NCBI GenBank assembly: GCA_015065215.1
Contig: SVQT01000012.1
Coordinates: forward strand, 1 to 44,589
Direction: 5' to 3'
DNA length: 44,589 bases
Source: Oscillospiraceae bacterium
Lineage (GTDB): Bacteria > Bacillota > Clostridia > Oscillospirales > CAG-272
Part shown: piece by piece, positions 36,299-44,324 of the stretch
Position numbering within the stretch: position 1 is the first letter of the stretch
How the letters are laid out: every line of letters begins with the position of its first letter
The notes under the pieces: model-generated
Seen by the model: only the letters and a program-made list of their open reading frames with translations
What the model was told of the DNA's origin: nothing
The model's database searches: none
Position numbers and translations under genes: made by a program

Positions 36299-38353
36299 AT
36301 GAAAAAACGTTTACTTTGCTTTTGCCTGGCTCTGCTCCTTTGTCTGCCGTTGCTTTGTGCTTGTCATGGCAAAGCGGCAGATCTGGTGCTGATTAAAAAA
36401 GGAACCAGCGATTATTGCATTATTTACCCGGAGGGAGAAAAGGATACCCAGGCAATCGCAGATACTTTAAGCCAAATTCTGCACACGCTGACCGGTGTGC
36501 TTTTGGAAGTAAAATCAGACAGTGCCGAGGAAACCGAAACCGAAATCCTGGTAGGCTATACCAACCGCCAGGCTTCTCAGGATTTGTTGGCAACCATCAA
36601 AACACAGGCAAGCACCTTTGCCATTGCCGTGAGCGACAAACAAGTGGTACTGACCGCTACCGGCAAAATTCTTCTCCACGCCGCCGAATTCTTCCTCTCC
36701 TCCACCAAAGAGCAGCTGGGTGGCAGCTACCGGGAGGGCTATCTTTCTTTGCCTCGCACGCTGAGCTATATCGGCAGTGTCAAATTCCCCGAGAGCAATG
36801 TGAAGCTGATCTCCTCTACCGCCCAATTGGCGCTCAGACAGTCCAGTAAAGACCTGGTGTTAGAAGAGCTGTCGGAAAATGACCGCCTTTACAGTATCAC
36901 CACTGACGGCACTTACCTCTATGCCGTCGTGAAAGTCGCGGGCGAGGATCAGGCCAGAATCTGCCAGCTCACCGCGAGCGGCTCTTTGGAAAGCAGCAGC
37001 AACTCACTGGATCTGGGATTGGCTCCCTCTCTTTGCTACAACGCCTTAACCGGTCTTTTGGTGGTCGTGCACGGCGGCAGCAATGCCCAAAGGCTTTCGC
37101 TCGTGGACCCCCAAACAATGAAAGTGCAAAGCACGGTAGAACTGGATGTTGCTGTTTCTGCCATTGCCTATCTGGCCCAAAGCAATCGCTATCTTGTCAA
37201 ACTGCAAAACGAAAACACATGCTATCTTCTAAACGGTGCTTTTCAACGGGAAGGAGAGCCGATCACTCTGCCCCGTGCCCTTGCCTCGAATGCGGCAAAG
37301 GGCATGACAGCGGATGAGCGCTACATCTATTTTCTGCAAAACAACAATGAGCTCTTTTTGGTCGATCGCTATTCTACCCGTTACCAATCTTTTGCCCTGC
37401 CCTTTTATCTAACCAATGAGCAGATGCCGGTTTCGCTTTGCATTTATCAAAAAGCATTCCTCTTTGCTACCGTTGTTACCCCTAAGCAATCCGAGGGAAA
37501 GCCCTATAACATGATGCAAACCGCAACATGGGCGCAAACCGCCGCCGATGCGGCCCTTGGCGAACTGTTTACCGAGGATATGATTGCTGAGGTAGACAGC
37601 TACGGCCTTTCCAGCGCCAAATTGTTCGACGCATACACCATCGGGGGCAGTCCTGCCAAAAACACTGTGATGCAGGGTGGGTGCACCGATGGGAAATACG
37701 CCTATATCTGTATGGAAAATCAAGCCGGAAATTATTCCAACACCTATCTGCACGATACCCGTATCGTCAAGGTGAATTTATCGACCGGCAGATTGGTCAG
37801 AATCAGTGAGCCGCTCAAGCTCCATCACTCCAACGACATGTGCTATAACGCGTTGACAGGCCAACTGATTGTGTTGCACAACGGCATGGAATCCAACATT
37901 CTTTCCTTTATTGATCCAGAAACACTAACGGTGACCGGCACCCAATTTCTGCCCATGAATGTTTACAGTATCGCGCACGAGCCCACCACCGACCGCTATG
38001 TGGTCGGCAAATCGGGCGGGCGAAATTACGCCATTTTGGATGGTAACTTCCGCGTACTGGTCTCGCATGTGGATGTGGGCCCCTATACCTACTACACCGA
38101 TACCAATCCGGTCACACAAGGCATTGACTGTGATGAAAAATACATCTATGCGGTACTGGGTGTAAAAAACACCGACACCAATCAATGGACCAACTATATG
38201 GTGGTACATGATTGGAACGGCACCTACCTTTTTGCCAAAATTCTGCCAAACATAACGGCGGAAAGCGAAAATATTTTCCATATTGGCAACACCATCTTTG
38301 TGGGCTGTAACGGCGGCAACGATCCGGTCTATCGCCTGAACGTTACAGATTAA
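36299..38353 (+). CDS. Putative lipoprotein with glycoside-hydrolase-type N-domain and duplicated propeller-like repeats
   Basis: Signal MKKRLLCFCLALLLCLPLLCAC with a lipobox at L19-C20-A21-C22, so it is probably anchored by C22. Residues about 30-150 (DYCIIYPEGEKDTQAIAD, TEILVGYTN) resemble the GH20b/GH67-type N-terminal domain that flanks some glycosidases. The rest is a duplicated beta-propeller-like region: CYNALTG occurs at 246-252 and 515-521, each followed by a hydrophobic LxVLxNG-like strand and a D-P-x-T-x-x-V motif. There is no catalytic domain. The gene starts 14 bp after the dehydratase-like gene with AAGGAG, so it belongs to that operon. Function unknown. Confidence 0.8.
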   Translation: MKKRLLCFCLALLLCLPLLCACHGKAADLVLIKKGTSDYCIIYPEGEKDTQAIADTLSQILHTLTGVLLEVKSDSAEETETEILVGYTNRQASQDLLATIKTQASTFAIAVSDKQVVLTATGKILLHAAEFFLSSTKEQLGGSYREGYLSLPRTLSYIGSVKFPESNVKLISSTAQLALRQSSKDLVLEELSENDRLYSITTDGTYLYAVVKVAGEDQARICQLTASGSLESSSNSLDLGLAPSLCYNALTGLLVVVHGGSNAQRLSLVDPQTMKVQSTVELDVAVSAIAYLAQSNRYLVKLQNENTCYLLNGAFQREGEPITLPRALASNAAKGMTADERYIYFLQNNNELFLVDRYSTRYQSFALPFYLTNEQMPVSLCIYQKAFLFATVVTPKQSEGKPYNMMQTATWAQTAADAALGELFTEDMIAEVDSYGLSSAKLFDAYTIGGSPAKNTVMQGGCTDGKYAYICMENQAGNYSNTYLHDTRIVKVNLSTGRLVRISEPLKLHHSNDMCYNALTGQLIVLHNGMESNILSFIDPETLTVTGTQFLPMNVYSIAHEPTTDRYVVGKSGGRNYAILDGNFRVLVSHVDVGPYTYYTDTNPVTQGIDCDEKYIYAVLGVKNTDTNQWTNYMVVHDWNGTYLFAKILPNITAESENIFHIGNTIFVGCNGGNDPVYRLNVTD

Positions 38354-38427
38354 AAGCATCCTTTTTCGGCGCTATGCACCGCGCCATTCAAACAAAATTG
38401 ATCCGCGCTAAAACAAACATAAAAAGA

Positions 38428-38457
38428 GCCGGTTGGCGCCATATGGCGCCAACCGGC
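38428..38457. terminator. Bidirectional terminator, 30-bp perfect palindrome
   Basis: Left arm GCCGGTTGGCGCCAT, right arm its exact complement, with A-rich sequence on the left (AAACATAAAAAGA) and CGTCTTTGTTT on the right. It lies between the convergent lipoprotein and nagA genes. The core GCCATATGGC matches the palindrome at 31922-31951. Confidence 0.85.
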
Positions 38458-38466
38458 CGTCTTTGT

Positions 38467-39537
38467 TTATGATAGCTGATCGCAAAGAATGGTTTCCAGA
38501 ATATTGAGCTCCGCGTCCACCACAAGAAGGTCCGCGTCGTATCCGGGCGCTATCCTACCCTTTTTGATTTTAAGGTAGCGAGCGGGGGTCTCAGATGCCA
38601 TTTTCAGCACCTCTTCACGGGGGATGCCAAAAGAAATCGCGCGGCAAACGCAATCGTGAAGCGTCACGGTACTGCCAGAAAGCGCACCGGCCTCGTTGCG
38701 TGCCACACCGTCCTTAACGATAACCTTTTTGCCACCCAACATATAGTTGCCATCGGCAAGACCGGTGGCGCTGATGGCATCACTGATCAACATCATCCGT
38801 TCACTGCCGAACATCCGATAAAGAGCCAAAACGGTGGCAGGATGAAGATGGATACCGTCAGAAATCACCTGCACATATGCATTGGAAATCAAGGCGGCTC
38901 CTACTACAGCCGGCTCCCGGTGATGCATGGGCGGCATGGCATTAAAGACATGCGTCACACAGTTTGCGCCCGCATCAAATGCCGCCTTTGCCAACTCGTA
39001 ATCCGCGGCGGTATGCCCCACCGATACAGGAAAGGGCGCTTTTTTGATATAATCCATCGCGCCAGCCAATTCGGGGGCCAGTGTCATCAGGGCAATCTCA
39101 CGCTCAAGTCCCGCAAAATCGGCCGATTCGGGGGTTTTGGCATAATCGGTATTCAGTGCGCCGCAATATTGATGCGAGATATAAGGCCCCTCCAAGTGAA
39201 AGCCCAGCACATGCGCGCCTGCGCGCGGTTTATCCCCCCTCAAAACGGCTCGGAGCTCAGGCAAAGCGTTGGTGGTGGTCGTGGGGCACCAAGCGGTGGT
39301 GCCGCGCGTGGCAAGAAACGCCGACATTTCCGGCAGCTTATCCCCATCCATTACATCATGCCCGATAAAGCCGTGGGCATGAATATCCACAAAGCCCGCA
39401 ATCACCGTGGCACCTTGCAGATCCCGCCCCGGCTTCGGGCTTTTTTCAACCGATAAAATTTTGCCGCTCTCTTTGTCGATCACAATGTCAGTCAGTTCCC
39501 CTCGAACGGTAGCGTTTTTCAGGATCAGCTCAGCCAT
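38467..39537 (-). CDS. nagA: N-acetylglucosamine-6-phosphate deacetylase
   Basis: Removes acetate from GlcNAc-6-P, feeding glucosamine-6-P to NagB. The 356 residues show GFVDIHAHGFIGHDV, LGFHLEGPYIS (metal-binding Glu), SVGHTAADY and THVFNAMPPMHHREP (metal-binding His), and LMLISDAISATGLADG with the catalytic Asp. It starts at ATG 39537, which overlaps the end of nagB by 8 bp, so they are translationally coupled. Transcribed nagB-nagA, with a shared terminator downstream. Confidence 0.96.
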   Translation of the reverse strand: MAELILKNATVRGELTDIVIDKESGKILSVEKSPKPGRDLQGATVIAGFVDIHAHGFIGHDVMDGDKLPEMSAFLATRGTTAWCPTTTTNALPELRAVLRGDKPRAGAHVLGFHLEGPYISHQYCGALNTDYAKTPESADFAGLEREIALMTLAPELAGAMDYIKKAPFPVSVGHTAADYELAKAAFDAGANCVTHVFNAMPPMHHREPAVVGAALISNAYVQVISDGIHLHPATVLALYRMFGSERMMLISDAISATGLADGNYMLGGKKVIVKDGVARNEAGALSGSTVTLHDCVCRAISFGIPREEVLKMASETPARYLKIKKGRIAPGYDADLLVVDAELNILETILCDQLS

Positions 39538-40258
39538 TATAGGCCTCTTTGTCGCAAAGCAGGATCAGATTTTGATGGAGCTTGAGAAGCGAAGCGGGCA
39601 GCTCGGTGGTGATTTTGTCAGCAAGCAGGCCCTGGATGGCCTGATGCTTATTTTTACCGTTGGCTACCAACAACACCTTTTTGGCGGCAAAAATGGCACC
39701 CATTCCCATGGTCAGCGCATGACGGGGCATGTCGTCAGGATTTTCAAAAAGCGGGCCGTTGGCGGCGATCGTGCTTTCGGTCAGCTCTACCGCGTGGGTG
39801 CCGCAAAGCAGATGATCGCCCGGCTCGTTAAAGCCGATATGACCGTTTCTGCCAATACCCAGCAGCTGCAAATCAATGCCGCCTGCCGCCTCGATCCGCT
39901 TATCATAAGCGGCGCACTCGGCGGCGGCATTTTCCATCCCCACATTGCCCGCGGGGATATGGCAGTTCTCCGCCTTCAAATTAACCTTATCCCAAAGATG
40001 CATATGCATAAAGGCGCAGTAGCTGTTTTCATCGGCAGGATCAATCGGCAAATATTCGTCAAGATTATAGGTTTTTACATTCGAAAAATCCAGCTCGCCC
40101 CTCTGATAGCTCTCTACCAAATAGCGATAAATGCCAATGGGCGTGTTGCCGGTGGCAAGACCCAATACCGCGTTCGGGTTGGCCATCACCTCGGCACCAA
40201 TCAGTTCAGCGCCTTTTTTAGAAAGCTCCTCATAATTTTCACAAACAATAATTTGCAT
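39530..40258 (-). CDS. nagB: Glucosamine-6-phosphate deaminase
   Basis: Converts glucosamine-6-P to fructose-6-P and ammonia, linking amino-sugar use to glycolysis. 242 residues from the ATG at 40258 (AAAGGAG upstream); a longer in-frame extension to 40372 is rejected because it crosses the promoter. Family signatures are VLGLATGNTPIGIYRYL, YNLDEYLPIDP and LLGIGRNGHIGFNEPG. First gene of the nagB-nagA operon. Confidence 0.96.
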   Translation of the reverse strand: MQIIVCENYEELSKKGAELIGAEVMANPNAVLGLATGNTPIGIYRYLVESYQRGELDFSNVKTYNLDEYLPIDPADENSYCAFMHMHLWDKVNLKAENCHIPAGNVGMENAAAECAAYDKRIEAAGGIDLQLLGIGRNGHIGFNEPGDHLLCGTHAVELTESTIAANGPLFENPDDMPRHALTMGMGAIFAAKKVLLVANGKNKHQAIQGLLADKITTELPASLLKLHQNLILLCDKEAYNG

Positions 40259-40307
40259 AGCAAATTCTCCTTTACCCGTCTTTTTTGGTAAAAACGATTC
40301 CTTATTT

Positions 40308-40336
40308 ATTATATCACGCATATTTCGCATTGTAAA
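40308..40336 (-). promoter_or_regulatory. Sigma-A promoter of nagB-nagA
   Basis: On the minus strand: -35 TTTACA (40336-40331), 17-bp spacer, -10 TATAAT (40313-40308), about 50 bp upstream of the nagB ATG. Confidence 0.87.
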
Positions 40337-40364
40337 TAGACATTTACCGATAAAATATTTGATT

Positions 40365-40393
40365 TTGCACATTTTTACCTGTTGGCATATACT
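40365..40393 (+). promoter_or_regulatory. Promoter of the three-gene small-protein operon
   Basis: -35 TTGCAC (40365-40370), 17-bp spacer, -10 TATACT (40388-40393). It lies back to back with the nagB promoter; the -35 elements are about 30 bp apart. Confidence 0.7.
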
Positions 40394-40418
40394 GAAACTA
40401 CAAGAGAGGAGTGATCAA

Positions 40419-40628
40419 ATGCAGTTAGACCGCAAAGCCTTGAACCGCCTACTGTGTTTAAACGACAAGCAATTAGAAAGCCTTGTGCAAACACTGGTAA
40501 ACGGATACGGACTGGATCTTTCCCGTTTTCAGGTGCGCCCCGGAGATATGGATGCCCTTCGCCGTGCCATCGCGAACGCTACCGATGAGGATCTTTTAGA
40601 GCTGACCAAACAATTAAAGGGGCGATGA
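40419..40628 (+). CDS. Small hypothetical protein, gene 1 of a three-gene operon
   Basis: 69 residues, predicted mostly helical, starting MQLDRKALNRLLCLNDKQLESLVQ. The ORF opens upstream at 40359, but AGAGAGGAG before the ATG at 40419 decides the start. No catalytic motif, signal or membrane segment. I do not recognise the family with certainty; the pattern of a short helix, then a loop with VRPGDM and a second helix ending LTKQLKG, resembles uncharacterised proteins seen beside similar small genes in Clostridia. Stop and next start are separated by 3 bp. Confidence 0.75.
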   Translation: MQLDRKALNRLLCLNDKQLESLVQTLVNGYGLDLSRFQVRPGDMDALRRAIANATDEDLLELTKQLKGR

Positions 40629-40631
40629 AGT

Positions 40632-40913
40632 ATGGATGCCGATGAGAAAAAAACTCACACCGACGGCCTTTCTGAGGGAGAATTTGCCGAATTGCTACAA
40701 GCTGTTTCTACAATGGCACCTTTACTAAAAGGATTTTTACAGCCCAAAAGTGAGCCGCAGGAAAAAAACGACGCCCCCCAACACCCGGTCAATCGGCGCC
40801 GTGACGCGCTGTTGCTTGCCATGAAGCCCTATCTATCCCAGGGGCGCTCTGAAGCGGTAGATTATTTGGTTCGCCTTGCCCGTGTGGGAGATGCCATCCG
40901 AGCGCTGAAATAA
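40632..40913 (+). CDS. Small hypothetical protein, gene 2 of the three-gene operon
   Basis: 93 residues: an acidic N-terminus with a predicted helix (EFAELLQAVSTMAPLLKGFL), a charged, flexible middle (about 42-55), and a basic helical end (RRRDALLLAMKPYLSQGRSEAVDYLVRLARVGD). It starts 3 bp after gene 1 and ends 11 bp before gene 3. No known domain. Its arrangement of a short leader helix and an RRxALLxAxxPYL block suggests a protein-interaction role, but that is a guess. Confidence 0.75.
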   Translation: MDADEKKTHTDGLSEGEFAELLQAVSTMAPLLKGFLQPKSEPQEKNDAPQHPVNRRRDALLLAMKPYLSQGRSEAVDYLVRLARVGDAIRALK

Positions 40914-40924
40914 GGAGGTGCCCT

Positions 40925-41365
40925 ATGTATATTCAACCGTCACGGGAGGAAAGCGACGACCTTGCCATCCCGCGAGGCTATAGCGGAAACGCATTTCGCC
41001 GCCCTACCTCAGATCCGCCTCCACCGCCACCGGCGGTGGAGCAGCCGCCGGCTAAGGAATCGCCGCCAGACAAGATACCGGAGCCCCTGCCGCCGGATCC
41101 GTCCAATGCCGGCGAAATTAGGCCGGAGGCTGAGGAGGCCGTCCCCACAGCAACATCAACCGAAGAAAAGAAAGATCGACAAGAAAGCGGTTTTTTGTCC
41201 CGCTTTCCCTTCCTTTCTTCGCTTCTCCCCCCGAAACGAAGCAAAAAACGGGATAGCGCCCTGCCCGAATGGGTGCTGATCGCAGCGGTTTTCTTTCTCT
41301 TTTTTACCGAGGAAGAGGAAAATGACATATTGCCTTTTTTGCTGCTACTGTTGTTTTGGGATTAA
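40925..41365 (+). CDS. Small Pro-rich hypothetical membrane-tail protein, gene 3 of the three-gene operon
   Basis: 146 residues. Residues about 25-80 are disordered and proline-rich (PTSDPPPPPPAVEQPP). A basic stretch (about 95-110, PPKRSKKR) is followed by a hydrophobic C-terminus, EWVLIAAVFFLFF (about 114-126), an acidic EEEE turn and ILPFLLLLLFWD at the very end. This could be a tail-anchored or hairpin membrane protein. It has no signal peptide and no known domain. AAGGAGG precedes the start. A strong terminator follows about 50 bp after the stop, closing the operon. Confidence 0.75.
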   Translation: MYIQPSREESDDLAIPRGYSGNAFRRPTSDPPPPPPAVEQPPAKESPPDKIPEPLPPDPSNAGEIRPEAEEAVPTATSTEEKKDRQESGFLSRFPFLSSLLPPKRSKKRDSALPEWVLIAAVFFLFFTEEEENDILPFLLLLLFWD

Positions 41366-41418
41366 AGCGGAGGAGCCTGTCGCGTTAAGAAGCAGAACGC
41401 AACGAAAAAACATGCAAA

Positions 41419-41466
41419 AAGCCGCTCTCGCTATCTTTTTGATAGCAAAAGCGGCTTCTTTCTTTA
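41419..41466 (+). terminator. Terminator of the three-gene operon
   Basis: Stem AAGCCGCT (41419-41426) with AGCGGCTT (41450-41457) and inner stem GCTATC (41430-41435) with GATAGC (41441-41446), followed by CTTTCTTTATTTTT. Confidence 0.85.
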
Positions 41467-41502
41467 TTTTTGCGTTTTTCTGCGCTATATCAAAAAGACC
41501 CC

Positions 41503-43416
41503 TTATGCTTTTTTTAGTTCAAGCAAAACGGCGGCGCAGCAGTTCAGCTCCAGTGTGCCATCTTGTAATTCCCCGCCGTAAATTTTGGCAACGCGCCACC
41601 CGGCTTGCAGGGTTACAGTCGCGCTTTGCGGTTTTTCGGCGTAGTTGATCAGCACAGCATACCGTGTATGCTCATCCGCGACATGCTCAGTGGCTCTGAT
41701 CACCGCGCTGTCGGTATCCAACACCTTTTGCGAGGGCAACCTTTCCGCGAAAACACGGTACCAGGCCGCATATTCCGGCTCCTGCGCGCGGAAAGCGGTC
41801 TTGCGCTCGGCAAGCGCCTTTTCTACCGGAACAGTACTGAAATAAACATATCCCTTACCGTAAGCGTGGCGCAGATACACCGCTCTGCCATCCTCGCCGC
41901 GCGCCAGGACCTCAGCGCCGTCGGTATGCTCGGTGCCATATCTGAAATCAGCGGTCAAGGGCAACGCCGTATCGCCAAGCCTTACCGTTTCCGCGCCCCC
42001 CTGCTCGCGATAGGAAAAGGCGGCGCCCGTTAGCTCTTTGATCATGCGGAAATTCGCCTTTCCCACCGAAATATAAAGCGTAGCGCCTGCCTTGACCCGC
42101 TGCAGAATATCCATCAGGCAGTGGCGACTGATGCCGTGGTTATGATCCACCGAGGGGATGAGATACAGATGGCTTTGCGGCACGCTTTGATCGAAATGAA
42201 CAAAAGTCAGATCCAGATTTGCCTGCTTCGCAAGGCAAAACGTGGCATTGAGCATATTGCGGATCTCACCCTTTTTGCTACTGCGCGGGATGATACAAAC
42301 ACCGTCGTTGATATGGGGCGGGAGGCTTTCAAACGGCAAGCTGCTGATGAATTGACGGAAGGCAACATTCTCACGGGCAACCGGTTTTTCGCTGCCGTCC
42401 GCACGGAAAAAGCCGTAATCGCTGCCGATATTGTTCCAATCGTAAGGGGCGTAATCCTGCATACCCTGATCAAAGGCACACCACCACATAACACCGCCAC
42501 AGCCATGTGACCAAGCGGCGTACAGCAAAGCGCGGTAAAAATCCGCCTCGGTCCGCTCACTGCAAAGCAAATAACCGATCGAGCCAACCTCCTGAATAAA
42601 GGTAGGGATGCCGGACAGGCCGTTACTGACCTGACAGCGGCAGATACCATCCAATATCGGGCGCATTGTATGGATTGGCCCGTCTTTGGGCCGAAAAACG
42701 TGATATGGGTGAACGGTATTGAGATCCAGCGCCTCCCCGATTTCCTCGCAGGGGAACAGTCCCTCAATCTTATCGCCACCTCCAAAGCCGGAAATGATTG
42801 GATGAACAGGATCCGCCAGCCGCGCCGCGTTGGCAATGGCCGTCATCCACAGATAACCCGCATCGGGCGTGGCGCTCTCCGGGCGGCTCTCAAAGCCATC
42901 CAGCTCGTTGCCCAGATCCCAAGCGGCAATGGCGGGATGATCCTTGAAGCGGCCGACAAAATATTTCACAAACCGCAACTCCCATTTGATCAATGTAGGA
43001 TCGGTAACGGGATTGCGATGCTGAAAGGGCGCTGGCGCAAAATAGCGAAAGCTCATGTGTCCCGTGATCAGCCCGACCATGAGCTTCAGGCTATGCTTTT
43101 GTGCCAGATCGCAAAAAATTTGAAAGCGCTCACAGGCCTGCTCGCTCACACCGGCACGCCCCGCGGGGGTATCCGGCAACGGCTTTTCGTTCCATTGAAT
43201 TTCATGGATGCCGTTATTGCTGTATGCCGCGGTCAGCGGCTGAAATACAGGCCAAAGAGGAAAAACGCGAAGCATTGTCACTCCAACGCTCGCCAGCTTT
43301 CTGAAATCCTCATCAATGACCTCGGGATGAAAATCCTCCCACATGCGAACGGCATTGTCCGATGCCCAATAATTAATACCGGTAAGCAATGTGCCCTCTT
43401 TCCACAGCTTTTTCAT
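41503..43416 (-). CDS. GH5-like glycoside hydrolase, cytoplasmic
   Basis: A 637-residue (beta/alpha)8 glycosidase of clan GH-A type: GINYWASDNAVRMWEDF near the start, acid/base E171 in AWDLGNELDG, and predicted nucleophile E276 in FIQEVGSIG. The C-terminal part (about 370-637) has a beta-sandwich with GYVYFSTVPVEKALAE and a final beta-rich piece, recalling the trimerisation/tail domains of GH42-type enzymes. No signal peptide, so it acts on imported oligosaccharides. Family-level substrate (mannoside, glucoside or galactoside) cannot be fixed by eye. It is divergent from an AraC-type regulator that probably controls it. Start ATG 43416 with AAGGAG. Confidence 0.8.
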   Translation of the reverse strand: MKKLWKEGTLLTGINYWASDNAVRMWEDFHPEVIDEDFRKLASVGVTMLRVFPLWPVFQPLTAAYSNNGIHEIQWNEKPLPDTPAGRAGVSEQACERFQIFCDLAQKHSLKLMVGLITGHMSFRYFAPAPFQHRNPVTDPTLIKWELRFVKYFVGRFKDHPAIAAWDLGNELDGFESRPESATPDAGYLWMTAIANAARLADPVHPIISGFGGGDKIEGLFPCEEIGEALDLNTVHPYHVFRPKDGPIHTMRPILDGICRCQVSNGLSGIPTFIQEVGSIGYLLCSERTEADFYRALLYAAWSHGCGGVMWWCAFDQGMQDYAPYDWNNIGSDYGFFRADGSEKPVARENVAFRQFISSLPFESLPPHINDGVCIIPRSSKKGEIRNMLNATFCLAKQANLDLTFVHFDQSVPQSHLYLIPSVDHNHGISRHCLMDILQRVKAGATLYISVGKANFRMIKELTGAAFSYREQGGAETVRLGDTALPLTADFRYGTEHTDGAEVLARGEDGRAVYLRHAYGKGYVYFSTVPVEKALAERKTAFRAQEPEYAAWYRVFAERLPSQKVLDTDSAVIRATEHVADEHTRYAVLINYAEKPQSATVTLQAGWRVAKIYGGELQDGTLELNCCAAVLLELKKA

Positions 43417-43427
43417 TTGATCACTCC

Positions 43428-43456
43428 TTGACTTTATTTTTGCTCTATGCTACAAT
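43428..43456 (+). promoter_or_regulatory. Promoter of the AraC-type regulator
   Basis: -35 TTGACT (43428-43433), 17-bp spacer, extended -10 TGC-TACAAT (TACAAT at 43451-43456). Its -10 overlaps the divergent TATAAT of the glycosidase gene (43455-43460, minus strand), whose -35 is poor and suggests activator dependence. Confidence 0.75.
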
Positions 43457-43513
43457 TATAGCGAAAAACAGGGCAAAATAATTGCGTTTTTTTAGGAAAG
43501 AGGTGGCTTGGTT

Positions 43514-44287
43514 GTGGAACTTCGTATGGGCAGACAGCTCACAGGCGAAAACGGCATTTCGGTATCAACGGGCAAGGTCTACTCCTTCCCTTCCCACTCG
43601 CATTCCTATTTTGAGCTGGTTCTCTATCATCCCTTTCAGGGCAATATACTGGTCAACGATACGCCGCTTTCCGCCAACCGCCCCTTTGCCGTTTTGATGA
43701 CCCCTGCCGACATTCACGCCATTGCGCTTGAGGGGAAAGATGCCGACTTTATCAAGATTGCCTTTCTGCCAGAGCTGCTTGGCAATTATCTGACCAACCG
43801 GCTAAGCGGCCGCCCCTTCTACGCCGCCGCCGAGGATACGACGTTACAAGCGCTGTTTGAGAAAATGACCGAGCACCGCCCCTATGAGGAGCTGCATCTG
43901 CTTTTGCGCGGTTTGCTTCTTTGCCTGTTGGACGTGGCTGAACCTCTCTCCACTCCCCCTGCCACCCAAGGCAGTCGAATGATCTCCCGGGCCATCGGCA
44001 TCATCCACGAGGAAGCGCACACCAATCTGACGCTAACCGCGTTGGCAAAGCGACTGAGCGTTTCCTATCACCATCTTTCCGCCTCTTTTACCGAGCAGCT
44101 GGGAATCTCCTTTTCCGCCTATCTTGCTGATGTGCGCCTGAGAAATGCCAAAGCCCTGTTGCAAAACGGCGGTCTTTCTGTAACAGAGGTTTGCTATGAG
44201 TGCGGTTATCGCAATCTTTCGCATTTTTTGCGCAGCTTTAAACGAAAATACGGAAAAACCCCAAAAATGTATCAAAAAAGCCGATAA
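43514..44287 (+). CDS. AraC-family transcriptional regulator
   Basis: 257 residues: an N-terminal cupin-like effector domain (SFPSHSHSYFELVLYH is the His-rich sugar-binding style; about 25-90) and a C-terminal AraC HTH pair (about 155-257) with LTLTALAKRLSVSYHHLSASFTEQLG, then VTEVCYECGYRNLSHFLRSFKRKYGKTPKMYQ. TTG at 43508 is also in frame, but the AGAGGTGG ribosome site fits the GTG at 43514. It is divergent from the GH5-like gene; the short shared promoter region supports direct control of that gene by a sugar. Confidence 0.92.
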   Translation: MELRMGRQLTGENGISVSTGKVYSFPSHSHSYFELVLYHPFQGNILVNDTPLSANRPFAVLMTPADIHAIALEGKDADFIKIAFLPELLGNYLTNRLSGRPFYAAAEDTTLQALFEKMTEHRPYEELHLLLRGLLLCLLDVAEPLSTPPATQGSRMISRAIGIIHEEAHTNLTLTALAKRLSVSYHHLSASFTEQLGISFSAYLADVRLRNAKALLQNGGLSVTEVCYECGYRNLSHFLRSFKRKYGKTPKMYQKSR

Positions 44288-44288
44288 A

Positions 44289-44322
44289 AATCGGCCTCTC
44301 CCATAAAAGGGAAAGGCCGATT
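44289..44322. terminator. Terminator between araC-type gene and the contig-end gene
   Basis: Stem AATCGGCC..CCC (44289-44302) with 44309-44322, one mismatch, loop ATAAAA, flanked by A-run on the left and TTGTTT on the right; fits both convergent genes. Confidence 0.85.
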
Positions 44323-44324
44323 GT

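Noticed and set aside
40386-40393. SigE-like sporulation -10 (CATATACT) before the small-protein operon
   Set aside because: No matching -35 (ATATT-type) at the needed 14-bp spacing; a sigma-A reading fits better.
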